Below are positions 24,298-32,943 of a DNA stretch of 64,000 bases, one piece after another. A program made the position numbers and the translations under genes. The DNA is from Arsukibacterium ikkense (GTDB lineage: Bacteria > Pseudomonadota > Gammaproteobacteria > Enterobacterales > Alteromonadaceae), in NCBI RefSeq assembly GCF_000987775.1, contig NZ_LAHO01000011.1, forward strand, positions 62,001 to 126,000, read 5' to 3'. The notes below the pieces were generated by a model that saw only the letters and a list, made by a program, of their open reading frames with translations, was not told where the DNA came from and ran no database searches. Numbering within the stretch: the first letter of the stretch is position 1; every line of letters begins with the position of its first letter.

Positions 24298-26772
24298 ATG
24301 CGTATCAGTTTTCCATTACCGGCTATCACGTTAATCACTGCCAGCTTAGTGCTGGCGGGTTGCAACAGCGCTACTCCGGAACCTGCACCTGAGCAGGAAC
24401 AAGTCAGCATTACCTATACATCCTATGGTGTACCGCATATTAGCGCGACCAGTTACCGTGGTATGGGCTATGGGGTCGGCTACAGCCAGGCCGCTGAAAA
24501 TTTATGTACCCTGGCCGAGCAGATCACCAAGCTGAAATCTGAACAGGCCCGCTTTTTTGGGCCGGGCCCGGGCCAGCAGTTTGTGCTAAGTGATCTGGGC
24601 TACAAGGGCCTGCGGTTAACTGAGCGCGCCAGCGAGCTGCTTAGCAGCTTACCCGACAACGCCAGCGCCACACTGCATGGTTATGTGGCAGGCTTTAACC
24701 AGCGTTTAAGCGAGTTTGCCAGCCCGGCAGCTTATCCCAGCCCCTGTCGTAACGCCGCCTGGGTAGCCCCTATTACCGCCACTGAGTTGCTGGCCTATCA
24801 TCTGGATTTAGCCCTGTTGGCCAGCAGCCGCAATTTTATCAGCGCTATGGCCGCAGCCCAACCACCGGGCAACGATACCGGCTACCAGCTAACACTGGAT
24901 GCCAGCCGGATATTTAATGCCAATGGCCTTGGCAGTAACGGCTGGGCACTGGGGCCAGAGCGCAGCCTTGGCGCCAATGCCAGCATCCTGGCAAACCCGC
25001 ATTTCCCCTGGGATGGCGAACTACGTTTTTTTGAACAACACCTGACCATCGCCGGTGAGCTGGACGTTACCGGAGTCAGCATGATTGGTATGCCAGCGGT
25101 ACTTATTGGTTTTAATCAGCAACTGGGCTGGACCCACACAGTGTCACAGGGTAAACGTTTCACCCTGTACCAACTGGAACTGGACCCGGCAAACCCCCTG
25201 CGCTATCGCTATGGTGATAGCTATCGGGATATTGAACAAACCGAAGTCAGTATTGAAGTGCAGCTGGCCGATGGCAGCCTGCAGCTAATTAATCACACCC
25301 TGTACCGCAGCCACTTTGGACCACTGGTTAACCTGGCCAGTATCGACCCCAGCCTGGGCTGGAACAGCCAGAGTGCCATTGCCATTAAAGATGCCAACCA
25401 GAATAACAGCCGGATGCTGCAACAGTGGCTGGCGCTGAATAAAGCCAGTGACACCACCAGCTTTTTTGCTGCGCTGGCAGAGCATCAGGGCATCCCCTGG
25501 GTCAATACTCTGCTGGCCAGCAGCGAAGGGAAGGCCAGTTACGTTGATGCGTCGCAAGTACCGCGCTTAGCCGGGCCGGTCGATGCCATGCTTAAAGTTG
25601 CGGTGCAACAGCCACCGCTGTCCTTGCTGTGGCAGGATGGCGATGGCAGCCTGCTGCTACCTGGCAATGACCCGATGTTTGAATGGCAGGATTCCGGCCA
25701 CACGATCGCACCCGGCTTAGTGCCACTGGCAGAAGCCCCGCAGCTTAGCCGTAACGACTATGTGTTTAATGCCAACAGCAGCCACTGGCTCAGCCACCTG
25801 ACTGCCAGGCTGCAAGGTTACCCTTTGGTGTATGGCCCCGAGCAAACTATTCGCAGCCCACGCACCCGCTACAATGGCCTGCTGCTTAATTCAGACTGGG
25901 TGGCCGACAGCGAGTATAAATTTGATTTAGCCGCACTTAAGCAGGTGTTTAACCACAACGGCTCGCTGTTTGGCCAGTTATTCGTGGCTGATATTGTCAG
26001 CCGTTGCCAGGCGGCACCGCCATTACAACTGCCTGGCCAGACAGTAAACTTAGCTGCGGCATGCCAGACACTGGCAGCCTGGGATGGCCAGTATCAGCTG
26101 CATAGCCAGGGCGCCCAGCTGATGCGCGAGTTTCTGGCCAGCTTCCGGATACCCAGCCACCGTGCTTTGGCTGATGTGCTGTATGCCAGCGGCTTTGACA
26201 GTAACGATCCGCTCGGCACCCCAGCCGGTATTGCACCAGCCACTGCCGTAGCCGAGCAGGATCCGGTGTTACTGGCGCTGGCCAGCGCGATGCAGCGCTT
26301 GCAACAGGCTGGCATTGCCCTGAATGCGCCCCTTAATGAAGTGCAATACCTGATTAAAGCGCAGCAGCAAGCGCCCATAGCGATTGCCGGTGGTTACTCG
26401 TTTGAGGGCGCGTTTAATATGGCCGAGGGGGTGAGCGGCTCACGCAGTACCTCTAAGCTGGCCACCGTGATCACCGGCCAGGGCCGGCCCGATTCACCGC
26501 TGCTAACCCTGAGCGAAGATAACCTGAGAGCAGATGCCTACCGGCTGAATTATGGCTCCAGCTTTGTGATGGCCTTGCAGTTTACTGAAGCTGGCCCCCA
26601 GGCAGAAATGTTGCTGGCCTACAGCCAGTCGCACGATCCGGAATCGGTGCACTTTGCTGATCAAACCGCAATGTTCAGCCAGCAGCAGTGGCGGCCAATG
26701 CGCTTTAGCGCAGCCGATATTGCCGCTGATCAGGTTAGCCAGCTGTTGTTAACGGTGCCGAACCCAGATTAA
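24298..26772 (+). CDS. Penicillin-acylase-family Ntn hydrolase (acyl-homoserine-lactone-type acylase), lipoprotein
   Basis: 824 aa. Signal ends in the lipobox L-A-G-C (Cys ~22). Alpha chain ~residues 40-190, spacer, then the autocleavage site with nucleophile Ser213 in LGSNGWALG; the beta chain carries SMIGMPAVLIGFN, GWTHTVS and RSHFGPLV, typical of the PvdQ/QuiP/aculeacin-acylase branch. These enzymes remove long acyl chains from homoserine lactones or lipopeptides in the periplasm. The lipid anchor is unusual, because PvdQ is soluble. The gene starts 116 bases after the CA-like gene in the same direction, so linkage to the acyl-chemistry cluster is possible. Confidence 0.87.
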   Translation: MRISFPLPAITLITASLVLAGCNSATPEPAPEQEQVSITYTSYGVPHISATSYRGMGYGVGYSQAAENLCTLAEQITKLKSEQARFFGPGPGQQFVLSDLGYKGLRLTERASELLSSLPDNASATLHGYVAGFNQRLSEFASPAAYPSPCRNAAWVAPITATELLAYHLDLALLASSRNFISAMAAAQPPGNDTGYQLTLDASRIFNANGLGSNGWALGPERSLGANASILANPHFPWDGELRFFEQHLTIAGELDVTGVSMIGMPAVLIGFNQQLGWTHTVSQGKRFTLYQLELDPANPLRYRYGDSYRDIEQTEVSIEVQLADGSLQLINHTLYRSHFGPLVNLASIDPSLGWNSQSAIAIKDANQNNSRMLQQWLALNKASDTTSFFAALAEHQGIPWVNTLLASSEGKASYVDASQVPRLAGPVDAMLKVAVQQPPLSLLWQDGDGSLLLPGNDPMFEWQDSGHTIAPGLVPLAEAPQLSRNDYVFNANSSHWLSHLTARLQGYPLVYGPEQTIRSPRTRYNGLLLNSDWVADSEYKFDLAALKQVFNHNGSLFGQLFVADIVSRCQAAPPLQLPGQTVNLAAACQTLAAWDGQYQLHSQGAQLMREFLASFRIPSHRALADVLYASGFDSNDPLGTPAGIAPATAVAEQDPVLLALASAMQRLQQAGIALNAPLNEVQYLIKAQQQAPIAIAGGYSFEGAFNMAEGVSGSRSTSKLATVITGQGRPDSPLLTLSEDNLRADAYRLNYGSSFVMALQFTEAGPQAEMLLAYSQSHDPESVHFADQTAMFSQQQWRPMRFSAADIAADQVSQLLLTVPNPD

Positions 26773-26796
26773 AAAATAAGAAGAGGCAGTGGCCAT

Positions 26797-27411
26797 TTAG
26801 GCTTGATATAACGCAGGATGACGCTGACGATGGCGTTGAAATAAATACCGGCGCAATACATCACGGTTTTGTTTACAGGCGGTTATGCGAGTCGCCAGCA
26901 TGCTGCCATGTTGTCTTACCGGTACCATACTTAATTGCAATAACTGGCCGTCGGGTAGCTGCAGCGTAATTTCGCTGCTTAGGCGCATTTGCGCAGCTAC
27001 CTCGGCACAGTCCAGCTGCAATGCCATACCAGTACTGGACAGCGATAACACTTTCACTTTACCGGTATAGCTGGCATTGCTTACACTGAGTTCATCCAGC
27101 TCCGTTAAACGCCAGCTGCGCTGATTCCCTGCATATTCCACTACTTCCGGAATGCCTAGCACCGGATTCAGCTGGCCAAACTCATCCAGAGTCATCTCCA
27201 TCGGAAACCACAGCTTATAGTGTCCCACTTCGGCCAGTAAGGTAAATTGCGCCTGACCGAGCAGCGAGCCAATAAGCTTTGGCACTTCCGCCGTAACCGA
27301 GATCATATGGCTTAAGTTGTCCGAACCAGCAGGGACAACCGTGATCTCTTCATCGAATAGCGCTGCAAAATAGCCGCGCTCTTCTTCGCTAAGTATTACA
27401 TTCCGTTGCAT
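26797..27411 (-). CDS. PilZ-like c-di-GMP-responsive protein (tentative)
   Basis: 204 aa from the ATG at 27411; GTG 27420 and an upstream extension to 27474 are possible and no ribosome site decides. Residues ~1-110 are an unrecognised beta-rich domain. Residues ~115-200 show a PilZ-like barrel with VKVLSLSSTGMALQLD (the D/N-x-S-x-x-G position) and LPDGQLLQLSMVPVR. The arginine signature R-x-x-x-R is not clearly present (QRSWRL is the nearest), so c-di-GMP binding is doubtful. Layout resembles YcgR-like two-domain proteins. Convergent with the acylase gene (24 bases between). Confidence 0.5.
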   Translation of the reverse strand: MQRNVILSEEERGYFAALFDEEITVVPAGSDNLSHMISVTAEVPKLIGSLLGQAQFTLLAEVGHYKLWFPMEMTLDEFGQLNPVLGIPEVVEYAGNQRSWRLTELDELSVSNASYTGKVKVLSLSSTGMALQLDCAEVAAQMRLSSEITLQLPDGQLLQLSMVPVRQHGSMLATRITACKQNRDVLRRYLFQRHRQRHPALYQA

Positions 27412-27548
27412 CTTACTCACACCAGGCTTTCGTAAAAGTTTCACAAATCTAACACATGCTGAAATTTCAGGCAATTTTTTGTGATAACAACTTGCATATT
27501 ATAAGAAGTTGAACTAAGGCCTAGAACCAATAGCCAGCGGCTATGCCA

Positions 27549-28127
27549 CTATAATCGCTGTGCCAGTTGGCCGGCTTGCTGTAGCCAGCGTTGGCGCTGC
27601 GCTAAAGTAGAGCTAATCACCGGCCCCAGTAGCAGGCTTTTTACCGTTTTTATGCCGCAAAACCCCAGGGTGGTGCGGCTGACCTGCCTTAAACCCGGCG
27701 CGCCATCTACCCAGCGATAGTACCAGGGCGGGGTGTCCATGGTCAGCAGCAAATGGGCAGTGCGGCCAAGCAGTAACGGCTGCGGATATTTTTTACCGCT
27801 CTGGTATTTATAGGCAAAGCCAGGCAGTAACACCCGGTCAAAAAAGCCTTTTAGCAATGCTGGTACGCTGCCCCACCAGATGGGATAAATGAGGGTAATA
27901 TGCTCAGCCCAGAGTATATCGGCCTGAGCGGCCTGTAAATCCGGCTCCAGCGCTGGCGCATTTTGGTAACCCTGCAACAGCGGGTTAAAGCTAAGCTGAT
28001 CCAGTTGCAGACAGCGGATGTTGTGGCTTGCCGCTGCTGCACTGTCGGCATAGGCGGTGGCTAGTGCCTGGTTTAAGCGCTCTGTGCCGCTATGTATACT
28101 GATAATTAACAGGTTTTTACAACTCAT
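27549..28127 (-). CDS. Flavodoxin-fold NAD(P)H-quinone-type oxidoreductase
   Basis: 192 aa from the ATG at 28127 (MSCKNLLII), with GGGG upstream; the frame extends further 5' but that part overlaps the MerR gene. Flavodoxin_2 fold: N-terminal ISIHSGTERLNQAL phosphate loop, then LIYPIWWGSVPALLKGFFDR, the FMN/FAD-binding and dimer segment typical of this family. These enzymes reduce quinones, azo compounds or electrophiles by two electrons. The gene follows the MerR regulator by 67 bases on the same strand, so induction by a reactive compound is likely. Confidence 0.85.
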   Translation of the reverse strand: MSCKNLLIISIHSGTERLNQALATAYADSAAAASHNIRCLQLDQLSFNPLLQGYQNAPALEPDLQAAQADILWAEHITLIYPIWWGSVPALLKGFFDRVLLPGFAYKYQSGKKYPQPLLLGRTAHLLLTMDTPPWYYRWVDGAPGLRQVSRTTLGFCGIKTVKSLLLGPVISSTLAQRQRWLQQAGQLAQRL

Positions 28128-28194
28128 GCTACTGCCCCACTGGCGAATGACTATCTGACAGATCGCTGCATACAGTCTGTCCCTAAGGGCAGAG

Positions 28195-28584
28195 TCAAGC
28201 GCGGGCGGAGCAGGCCGCAATGGGCGGTATCGGCGTCTGACTGCTGCAATCAGATATTTCCTGCATAATTAACTGTAATTGCTGCTGAAGGTGCTGTAAT
28301 CGGGTTATTTCGCGGCAAATTGCCGCTTGTTTCGTCGCTAACTGTTGCGCCAGCGCCGGCCAATCCGGACTGGAGCCACCGGCATTGAGCAATGGGCTCA
28401 GCTCCGCCAGCCGAAAGCCCAGCCGCTGCGCCTGGCGGATCAGGCTGATCTGGTTTAACTGCGCCGGACTGTAATAGCGGTAAGCGCCCTTGCGCTGCAC
28501 CTTACCCAGTAAGCCTAAAGCTTCATACAACCGCACCGCTTTCGCCGATGCGCCGGTTTGCTTAACTACGGCCCCAATAAACAT
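28195..28584 (-). CDS. MerR family transcriptional regulator
   Basis: 129 aa with AAGGA before the ATG. N-terminal winged helix-turn-helix (residues 1-70: FIGAVVKQTGASAKAVRLYE, GLL, GAYRYYS) and a dimer coiled coil (78-112). The C-terminal tail has two cysteines (DCSSQ and AACSARA), which could serve metal or thiol sensing but are not a CueR-type motif. It precedes the flavodoxin-fold reductase gene, the probable target. Confidence 0.87.
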   Translation of the reverse strand: MFIGAVVKQTGASAKAVRLYEALGLLGKVQRKGAYRYYSPAQLNQISLIRQAQRLGFRLAELSPLLNAGGSSPDWPALAQQLATKQAAICREITRLQHLQQQLQLIMQEISDCSSQTPIPPIAACSARA

Positions 28585-28639
28585 AGTGCTTCCTTGTTCA
28601 GTTTAAACCGCTCCCCTGCCAGACACTGGAGCCGGCCGG

Positions 28640-29152
28640 TTAAAAGCGTGCCTGATTAAAAAACGGGATCAGCGCCAGGGTCAGCGCTTGTTGGTAGACA
28701 CTGCTGCGGCTTAAGCGGTTTTGCGTTAATAAGCCAATGGCGCCACCGGCTTGCTTAATGTTGTGGGTACCAAACAGCTGGTCCATCACCTCACCTAACT
28801 CTTGCCCTTGCTGTAACGCCTTAAGTGCCGCCGGCGGCAGCATCAGGCTGGCCGAGCGGGCTTTACCCAGCTTGCCGTTATGGGCAATCAGCATCCAGGC
28901 AAAGGTCATATCACCGTCTAACCCGGCTTCAATCGCTACATAGAAGTCCGCCTTTACCTGCTGTTGCAGCGCCTGCAGGCGGTTTTGTGCGCCCAACAAG
29001 GTTTCGGCGCTGCTCATTGGCTGCTCCGGCACGCCGGAGAGCACGGCAATGCCGGTAACGGTAATAGCTTGCTCGGGGAAATTGCTATGAAAGCACTGTT
29101 TCACAGCATTAATTTTGGCCGGGTTGGCCGAGGCCACGGCGATATTCCACAT
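28640..29152 (-). CDS. yjjX: Inosine/xanthosine triphosphatase (non-canonical purine NTPase)
   Basis: 170 aa, matching E. coli YjjX (~170). Motifs: ASANPAKINAVKQCF at the N terminus, GVPEQPMSSAETLLGAQNR, YVAIEAGLDGD (catalytic acidic site) and GGAIGLLTQNRLSRS. The enzyme hydrolyses ITP and XTP to clear damaged nucleotides in the cytoplasm. It stands alone between the MerR block and the accessory region. Confidence 0.92.
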   Translation of the reverse strand: MWNIAVASANPAKINAVKQCFHSNFPEQAITVTGIAVLSGVPEQPMSSAETLLGAQNRLQALQQQVKADFYVAIEAGLDGDMTFAWMLIAHNGKLGKARSASLMLPPAALKALQQGQELGEVMDQLFGTHNIKQAGGAIGLLTQNRLSRSSVYQQALTLALIPFFNQARF

Positions 29153-29303
29153 GGTAAAAGTACGTATTGGTTGAGTTAGCTGTTGTGTAGCATGCCAGAG
29201 CAGCTAATTCAAATGTTACCTAGTTGCCATTAGCAGCATATTTAGTTTCAATGGTAGAAAAAGAATCATCTCCCAAGCGCTACCCTCCTGGCAGCACAAC
29301 GCC

Positions 29304-29885
29304 TTAACCACCGTTTTTGAGCTGTGCTTCTTGCTGCAAAAACTGCTTGCTTGCCTGATGCTGTTTTTCTCTGGCACTTAAATGCTTTGCCAGTTGTGCA
29401 GTTTCATCTGCAGTGCCGCGAACGATAATCCGCCTTACATCGTTATCAAAACATAATGCTGCGTTTGTACTCCAAGCTGTCATAGTCACACGATTTGTCA
29501 ATAATGTGAGCGCAGGGCAAGGCTGATAGCCGGCGTATTCTGCTTTGTTATCCCAGTAAGTGTTAATGGCAAAACTGCCCATAACTACCAATACTAAACC
29601 GGCCAGCACACCTATAGCTGTGATCTTACCGTTGTCAGCGGATAGCGGTTTTTGCCTTAGCCAACACCAAGTTCGATTAGCGGCATAACCCAACATAAAC
29701 AGCAGCCCCAGCAAAGCACCGGGTAAATAGCCGTGAAAGCTACTCAATACAATGAGGGGTTTAGTGCTACTAATTTCAGCTAATTGGGATTGCAGTGAGT
29801 AAAGCAGTGTCCAAGTGCCTGCGATCAGCAAAATGCAAAAAAAAATCAGGGCAATAACGTCTTTAAGTATTGATTGCTGGTTCAT
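29304..29885 (-). CDS. Three-helix membrane protein, candidate immunity protein
   Basis: 193 aa. Transmembrane helices at about 10-30, 43-66 and 88-108, then a periplasm-like tail with two cysteines (QPCPAL and AALCFDN) that could form a disulfide, and a basic C-terminal helix. The ATG overlaps the stop of the preceding gene (ATGA). The layout and coupling to a pore-forming-like protein resemble immunity proteins for membrane-active bacteriocins or type VI effectors; it recalls DUF1240-type proteins. Protective function is inference. Confidence 0.65.
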   Translation of the reverse strand: MNQQSILKDVIALIFFCILLIAGTWTLLYSLQSQLAEISSTKPLIVLSSFHGYLPGALLGLLFMLGYAANRTWCWLRQKPLSADNGKITAIGVLAGLVLVVMGSFAINTYWDNKAEYAGYQPCPALTLLTNRVTMTAWSTNAALCFDNDVRRIIVRGTADETAQLAKHLSAREKQHQASKQFLQQEAQLKNGG

Positions 29886-30793
29886 CGTATTACCGGAATA
29901 CCATTAAATCTGCGCAGTAGGCCAGAGATGTAACTACGAGTATGTGATTCTAATTGCCGACGCACAGCATGACCCGTTGATTGAATAATGTAGTAAAAAC
30001 CATCGCGGATGTCGCTTTTTACGTTTCTCTCTGTACGCTCTAAATGATCTATAATTGCTTTGGTTATGCCAAAGTGGTTGTCTAGTGCATACAATGCGCC
30101 AGCTACAATGATACCCGCAATGATTGCAGCACCAAGAGGCAGGATAGCAATGGTGGCTGCTGTACCAGCAAAATAAATTCCTGCGGCATAGCCCGCAGCA
30201 CCAGAGATTACCGCTTTTACTATATCCGTGCTGACATTGGCGATCCAATTAGTCCAACGGAATTCATCTTTCAGCACCCAATCAACTGAATTGAGCGTAA
30301 CAGAGAAGATTAATGAGACGAAGAATCCTCCTTTGGCTGAGGCACGCAGTGCCTGACCGCCAACACCTATGTTCATCACCTTAGTGTTCGCAGCCAAATA
30401 GCGGGTGCCGGTAAGAATTTTTCGCAGCCCTGCTCTACCTTTGAAAATAACGTAATGTTTGCCACCACGAGTATCGATGTAATAGCGGCCAAGTATACTG
30501 CCAGAGCGCTTCATTTCCCCCGCAAGCGCTACCAACATTTTGCTATCTTTAGTCGCGGAGATCATATTTGAACCAAATGCACGACCTGCTTGTTCAAGCG
30601 CTTCAGCTAGTTTCCCGCTGGTAATTTCTTCAAAAGAAGATTCAATTTGTTGTTGGCTCTTTCCTTTACTTCGTTGCTCAGCGACCCACAGCTCAACTAA
30701 TTCACGGCTATCCTGCACATAAATATCATGTTGGTTTTCTTTAAAGGCAGCTTCCAGCTCAGCACGAGCGGTATAAGGATGAGGTTGCGGCAT
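29882..30793 (-). CDS. Pore-forming-toxin-like protein (candidate antibacterial effector)
   Basis: 303 aa; GGGAAG precedes the ATG. No signal peptide. Residues ~1-100 are charged and helical; ~110-150 have GGKHYVIFKGRAGLRK followed by LTGTRYLAANTKVMNIGVGG, a segment I associate with membrane-targeting effector toxins. Residues ~195-245 are a long glycine/alanine-rich hydrophobic hairpin (ISGAAGYAAGIYFAGTAAT, then ILPLGAAIIAGIIVAGAL), like the insertion hairpin of pore-forming colicins. It is coupled to a multi-helix membrane protein, the usual immunity partner. No VgrG, PAAR or secretion genes are in the window, so it would be an orphan effector. Confidence 0.6.
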   Translation of the reverse strand: MPQPHPYTARAELEAAFKENQHDIYVQDSRELVELWVAEQRSKGKSQQQIESSFEEITSGKLAEALEQAGRAFGSNMISATKDSKMLVALAGEMKRSGSILGRYYIDTRGGKHYVIFKGRAGLRKILTGTRYLAANTKVMNIGVGGQALRASAKGGFFVSLIFSVTLNSVDWVLKDEFRWTNWIANVSTDIVKAVISGAAGYAAGIYFAGTAATIAILPLGAAIIAGIIVAGALYALDNHFGITKAIIDHLERTERNVKSDIRDGFYYIIQSTGHAVRRQLESHTRSYISGLLRRFNGIPVIR

Positions 30794-30968
30794 TGCTTTT
30801 CTTCCCTGAATGATCTTAATATTAACAAAACGTTATTAAAGCATCTCTTTTTCGATATCGCAAGGCTAAATATAATGCCAGTAGCGGCATTGCTGCAGTA
30901 TTGTCATAGTCATTTTTGCCTAAAGTTTACCGCTTAATATTGACGTTGCAACGCTACGTCCAAGCTGA

Positions 30969-31112
30969 GACAACTATCCCAAACTAGGCCCGGCGGCCTC
31001 CGAGGCGATACCCAACGCCAACCTGATACGCTTCGCCGACCTCGGCCACTCGCCACATATCCAGGCACCCAAGAGTTTTCATCAGGCGCTGCTGCAGGCA
31101 CTCGCGCGTTAG
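30969..31112 (+). pseudogene. C-terminal fragment of an alpha/beta hydrolase
   Basis: In this frame the stretch reads D-N-Y-P-K-L-G-P-A-A and continues with AIPNANLIRFADLGHSPHI, QAPKSFHQALLQALAR and a stop. It is the C terminus of an alpha/beta-hydrolase, including the catalytic-His loop (LGHSPH). A stop codon lies directly upstream at 30966 and no hydrolase sequence is seen before it, so ~47 residues of a ~300-residue enzyme remain. The fragment is GC-rich against AT-richer neighbours. It probably marks a deletion or insertion scar at the edge of the accessory region. Confidence 0.75.
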
Positions 31113-31239
31113 ACAACAAGCGAACGCCCCGCCAACAATGTTTAGCCAAAATTTAAACAGCTTGCTACTGCTCAATTAACTGACTAAGTTAAAAGCTGTT
31201 TTATTTTTTGAAGGTAAAAAGTAATCATGGAGGGTTTGG

Positions 31240-31959
31240 GTGCTTGATGTAATTGAGATCCAGTGTAAAGCCAGTCAGGGTAGAACTGAGCCTTATCTGT
31301 GTCGTTTATCAGATGACGAACGGTATTACATAAAAGGACCTCAGGCTGGGGCAAAAGGGCTTATAAATGAAGCTGTTTGCGCTTATCTTGGTAATGTACT
31401 TCAACTTAATGTTCCAACCCACTGCTGTGCCTATTTATCACCTGCGTTGCTACGATTTGATGATGCAGCCAGCCGTGTTTTAGGCCTAGGTGATAGCGTG
31501 GTATTTGCTTCAAAGTTAATATCAGATTTGCTGGAGGTGACACCAACCAGCGTGTCTAACATGCATGCTCAATTCGCCCGTGATCTTTTTTTGTTTGATT
31601 ACTGGATTAGAAATGAAGATCGCACCATGACGGAAAATGGTGGCAACCCGAACTTATTCTTTCGGGCAGCTTCCAATCAATATGTAGTACTGGACCATAA
31701 CCTTGCATTTGACAGCAGCTATAATTTTAAAGCAAATGCGTGCACACACTTAGCCTTTAATGCCTGGTTCAGCGCACAGCACGATGCCATTTGGCGATCA
31801 CACTATAGTGCTAAACTAGCCATTGCGTTACAGGGGCTGGCCCAGTATGCTGCCACTTTACCACCTGCATGGCTGGAAGAAGCACCGGGTTATCTGGCAG
31901 AAATAAACGATACACTAACGTTGTTTAACAGCGACGAATTTTGGGAGGCACTGATATGA
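31240..31959 (+). CDS. HipA-like kinase-domain protein
   Basis: 239 aa; GTG start with GGAGGG upstream. It matches the short HipA-like family: Lys in YYIKGPQAGAKGLINE, catalytic-loop-like DYWIRNEDRTMTENGGNPN (~residue 120-138) and the metal-binding aspartate in VLDHNLAFD (~151). It lacks the HipA N-terminal subdomain and has no HipB partner. The stop overlaps the DUF3037 start (ATGA). This kinase-fold/DUF3037 pairing recurs in bacteria; its role (toxin, regulator or defence) is not established. Confidence 0.8.
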   Translation: MLDVIEIQCKASQGRTEPYLCRLSDDERYYIKGPQAGAKGLINEAVCAYLGNVLQLNVPTHCCAYLSPALLRFDDAASRVLGLGDSVVFASKLISDLLEVTPTSVSNMHAQFARDLFLFDYWIRNEDRTMTENGGNPNLFFRAASNQYVVLDHNLAFDSSYNFKANACTHLAFNAWFSAQHDAIWRSHYSAKLAIALQGLAQYAATLPPAWLEEAPGYLAEINDTLTLFNSDEFWEALI

Positions 31960-32792
31960 AAACATTGTATCAGTATGCGATAGTACGGTTTTTACCTCAT
32001 GTTGAGACGGGCGAGTTTGCTAACGTCGGCATAGTGCTGTGCGCGCCAGAATTAGGCCTGTTTGATTTTCGTCTGGCTAACACCCGCTTCGCCCGCGTAA
32101 CTGATTTTTTTGAAGATCTTGAAGGCAAGTTATATAAAGCCACGCTGCAAACTGTCGAGCAAGAACTGCAACGCTTGCAAAGCTATGTAACCCGGCTCAC
32201 TCCTAAAGAGCTAGCACAGCAGATGCAGGAAGTGGTGCGGCCAAGAGAAACGTTGGTGCGCTACTCAGAGCTGCGTTCTTTATATCTGGACCAGAAGCCG
32301 GCAGCAGTGATTGACCAATTATTCGAACGGCTGGTGCACCGTACTTTCCTGACCGAAGAATATCAGGAAAGCCTGATGGTTAAAGTGATTCGTCAGCAGT
32401 TAAAGGAAGAAAAGCTAACACACTTTAAGCAGCAGAAAATTCACGATAACTTAATTGAGGTGACACTGCCTTTGGTTGCCAAAACCAATGACGTTTTCGT
32501 GATCAGGCCATTAGCCTTTCGCCAGCAAACGGCTATTCGCTTGTTTGATCATGCCGAGCAATGGCTGGGCCGATTTCGGCGGCTGGTAAACCATGATGTG
32601 TTACAAAAAGACCATATTTTGCTGCCATTGCAAGGGCCTGCCGATAAAGACAACAAGTTACTGGGTGCTTATAAAGAAGTAGAGCGTGAACTGGCAGCCT
32701 TTGGCGTGCAAACCTTAGATCACAAAGACAAAGCCGGCATCAGCCGCTTTGCCAAACAAGCTTTAGTAGCTGATAGTTTTAAACTTCAATAA
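31956..32792 (+). CDS. DUF3037 family protein
   Basis: 278 aa from the ATG at 31956 (GGGAGG upstream; the start overlaps the previous stop). The N terminus has the DUF3037 signature: YQYAIVRFLPHVETGEFANV, GIVLCAPELGLFDFRLA. The middle is helical and charged, with LVHRTFLTEEYQESLMVKVI. No catalytic site is recognised. Coupled translation with the HipA-like kinase implies that the proteins work together, perhaps as target and kinase or toxin and neutraliser. Confidence 0.82.
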   Translation: MKTLYQYAIVRFLPHVETGEFANVGIVLCAPELGLFDFRLANTRFARVTDFFEDLEGKLYKATLQTVEQELQRLQSYVTRLTPKELAQQMQEVVRPRETLVRYSELRSLYLDQKPAAVIDQLFERLVHRTFLTEEYQESLMVKVIRQQLKEEKLTHFKQQKIHDNLIEVTLPLVAKTNDVFVIRPLAFRQQTAIRLFDHAEQWLGRFRRLVNHDVLQKDHILLPLQGPADKDNKLLGAYKEVERELAAFGVQTLDHKDKAGISRFAKQALVADSFKLQ

Positions 32793-32943
32793 TCCCCACA
32801 CAGTTCGCGGGCCCCGAAATTCTGGGTCTTGTTACATTTTTCTTACCCCTGTACCAAAAAGTGCTTTGAAATATCCCGCACTTCCTTTAGGTTAAGCCTA
32901 TATACAATTAAGGACTACCTGCCTGCAGTAGTAAAAGGAAGTT

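Noticed and set aside
31010..31117. Integron attC-like site (ACCCAAC ... GTTAGAC core-like ends ~100 bases apart)
   Set aside because: The arms do not pair convincingly and the stretch reads through as the C terminus of an alpha/beta hydrolase, which explains it better. No integrase is present.
30934..31149. 71-codon open frame on the minus strand
   Set aside because: It is the shadow of the hydrolase fragment on the plus strand; composition is not protein-like and no ribosome site is seen.
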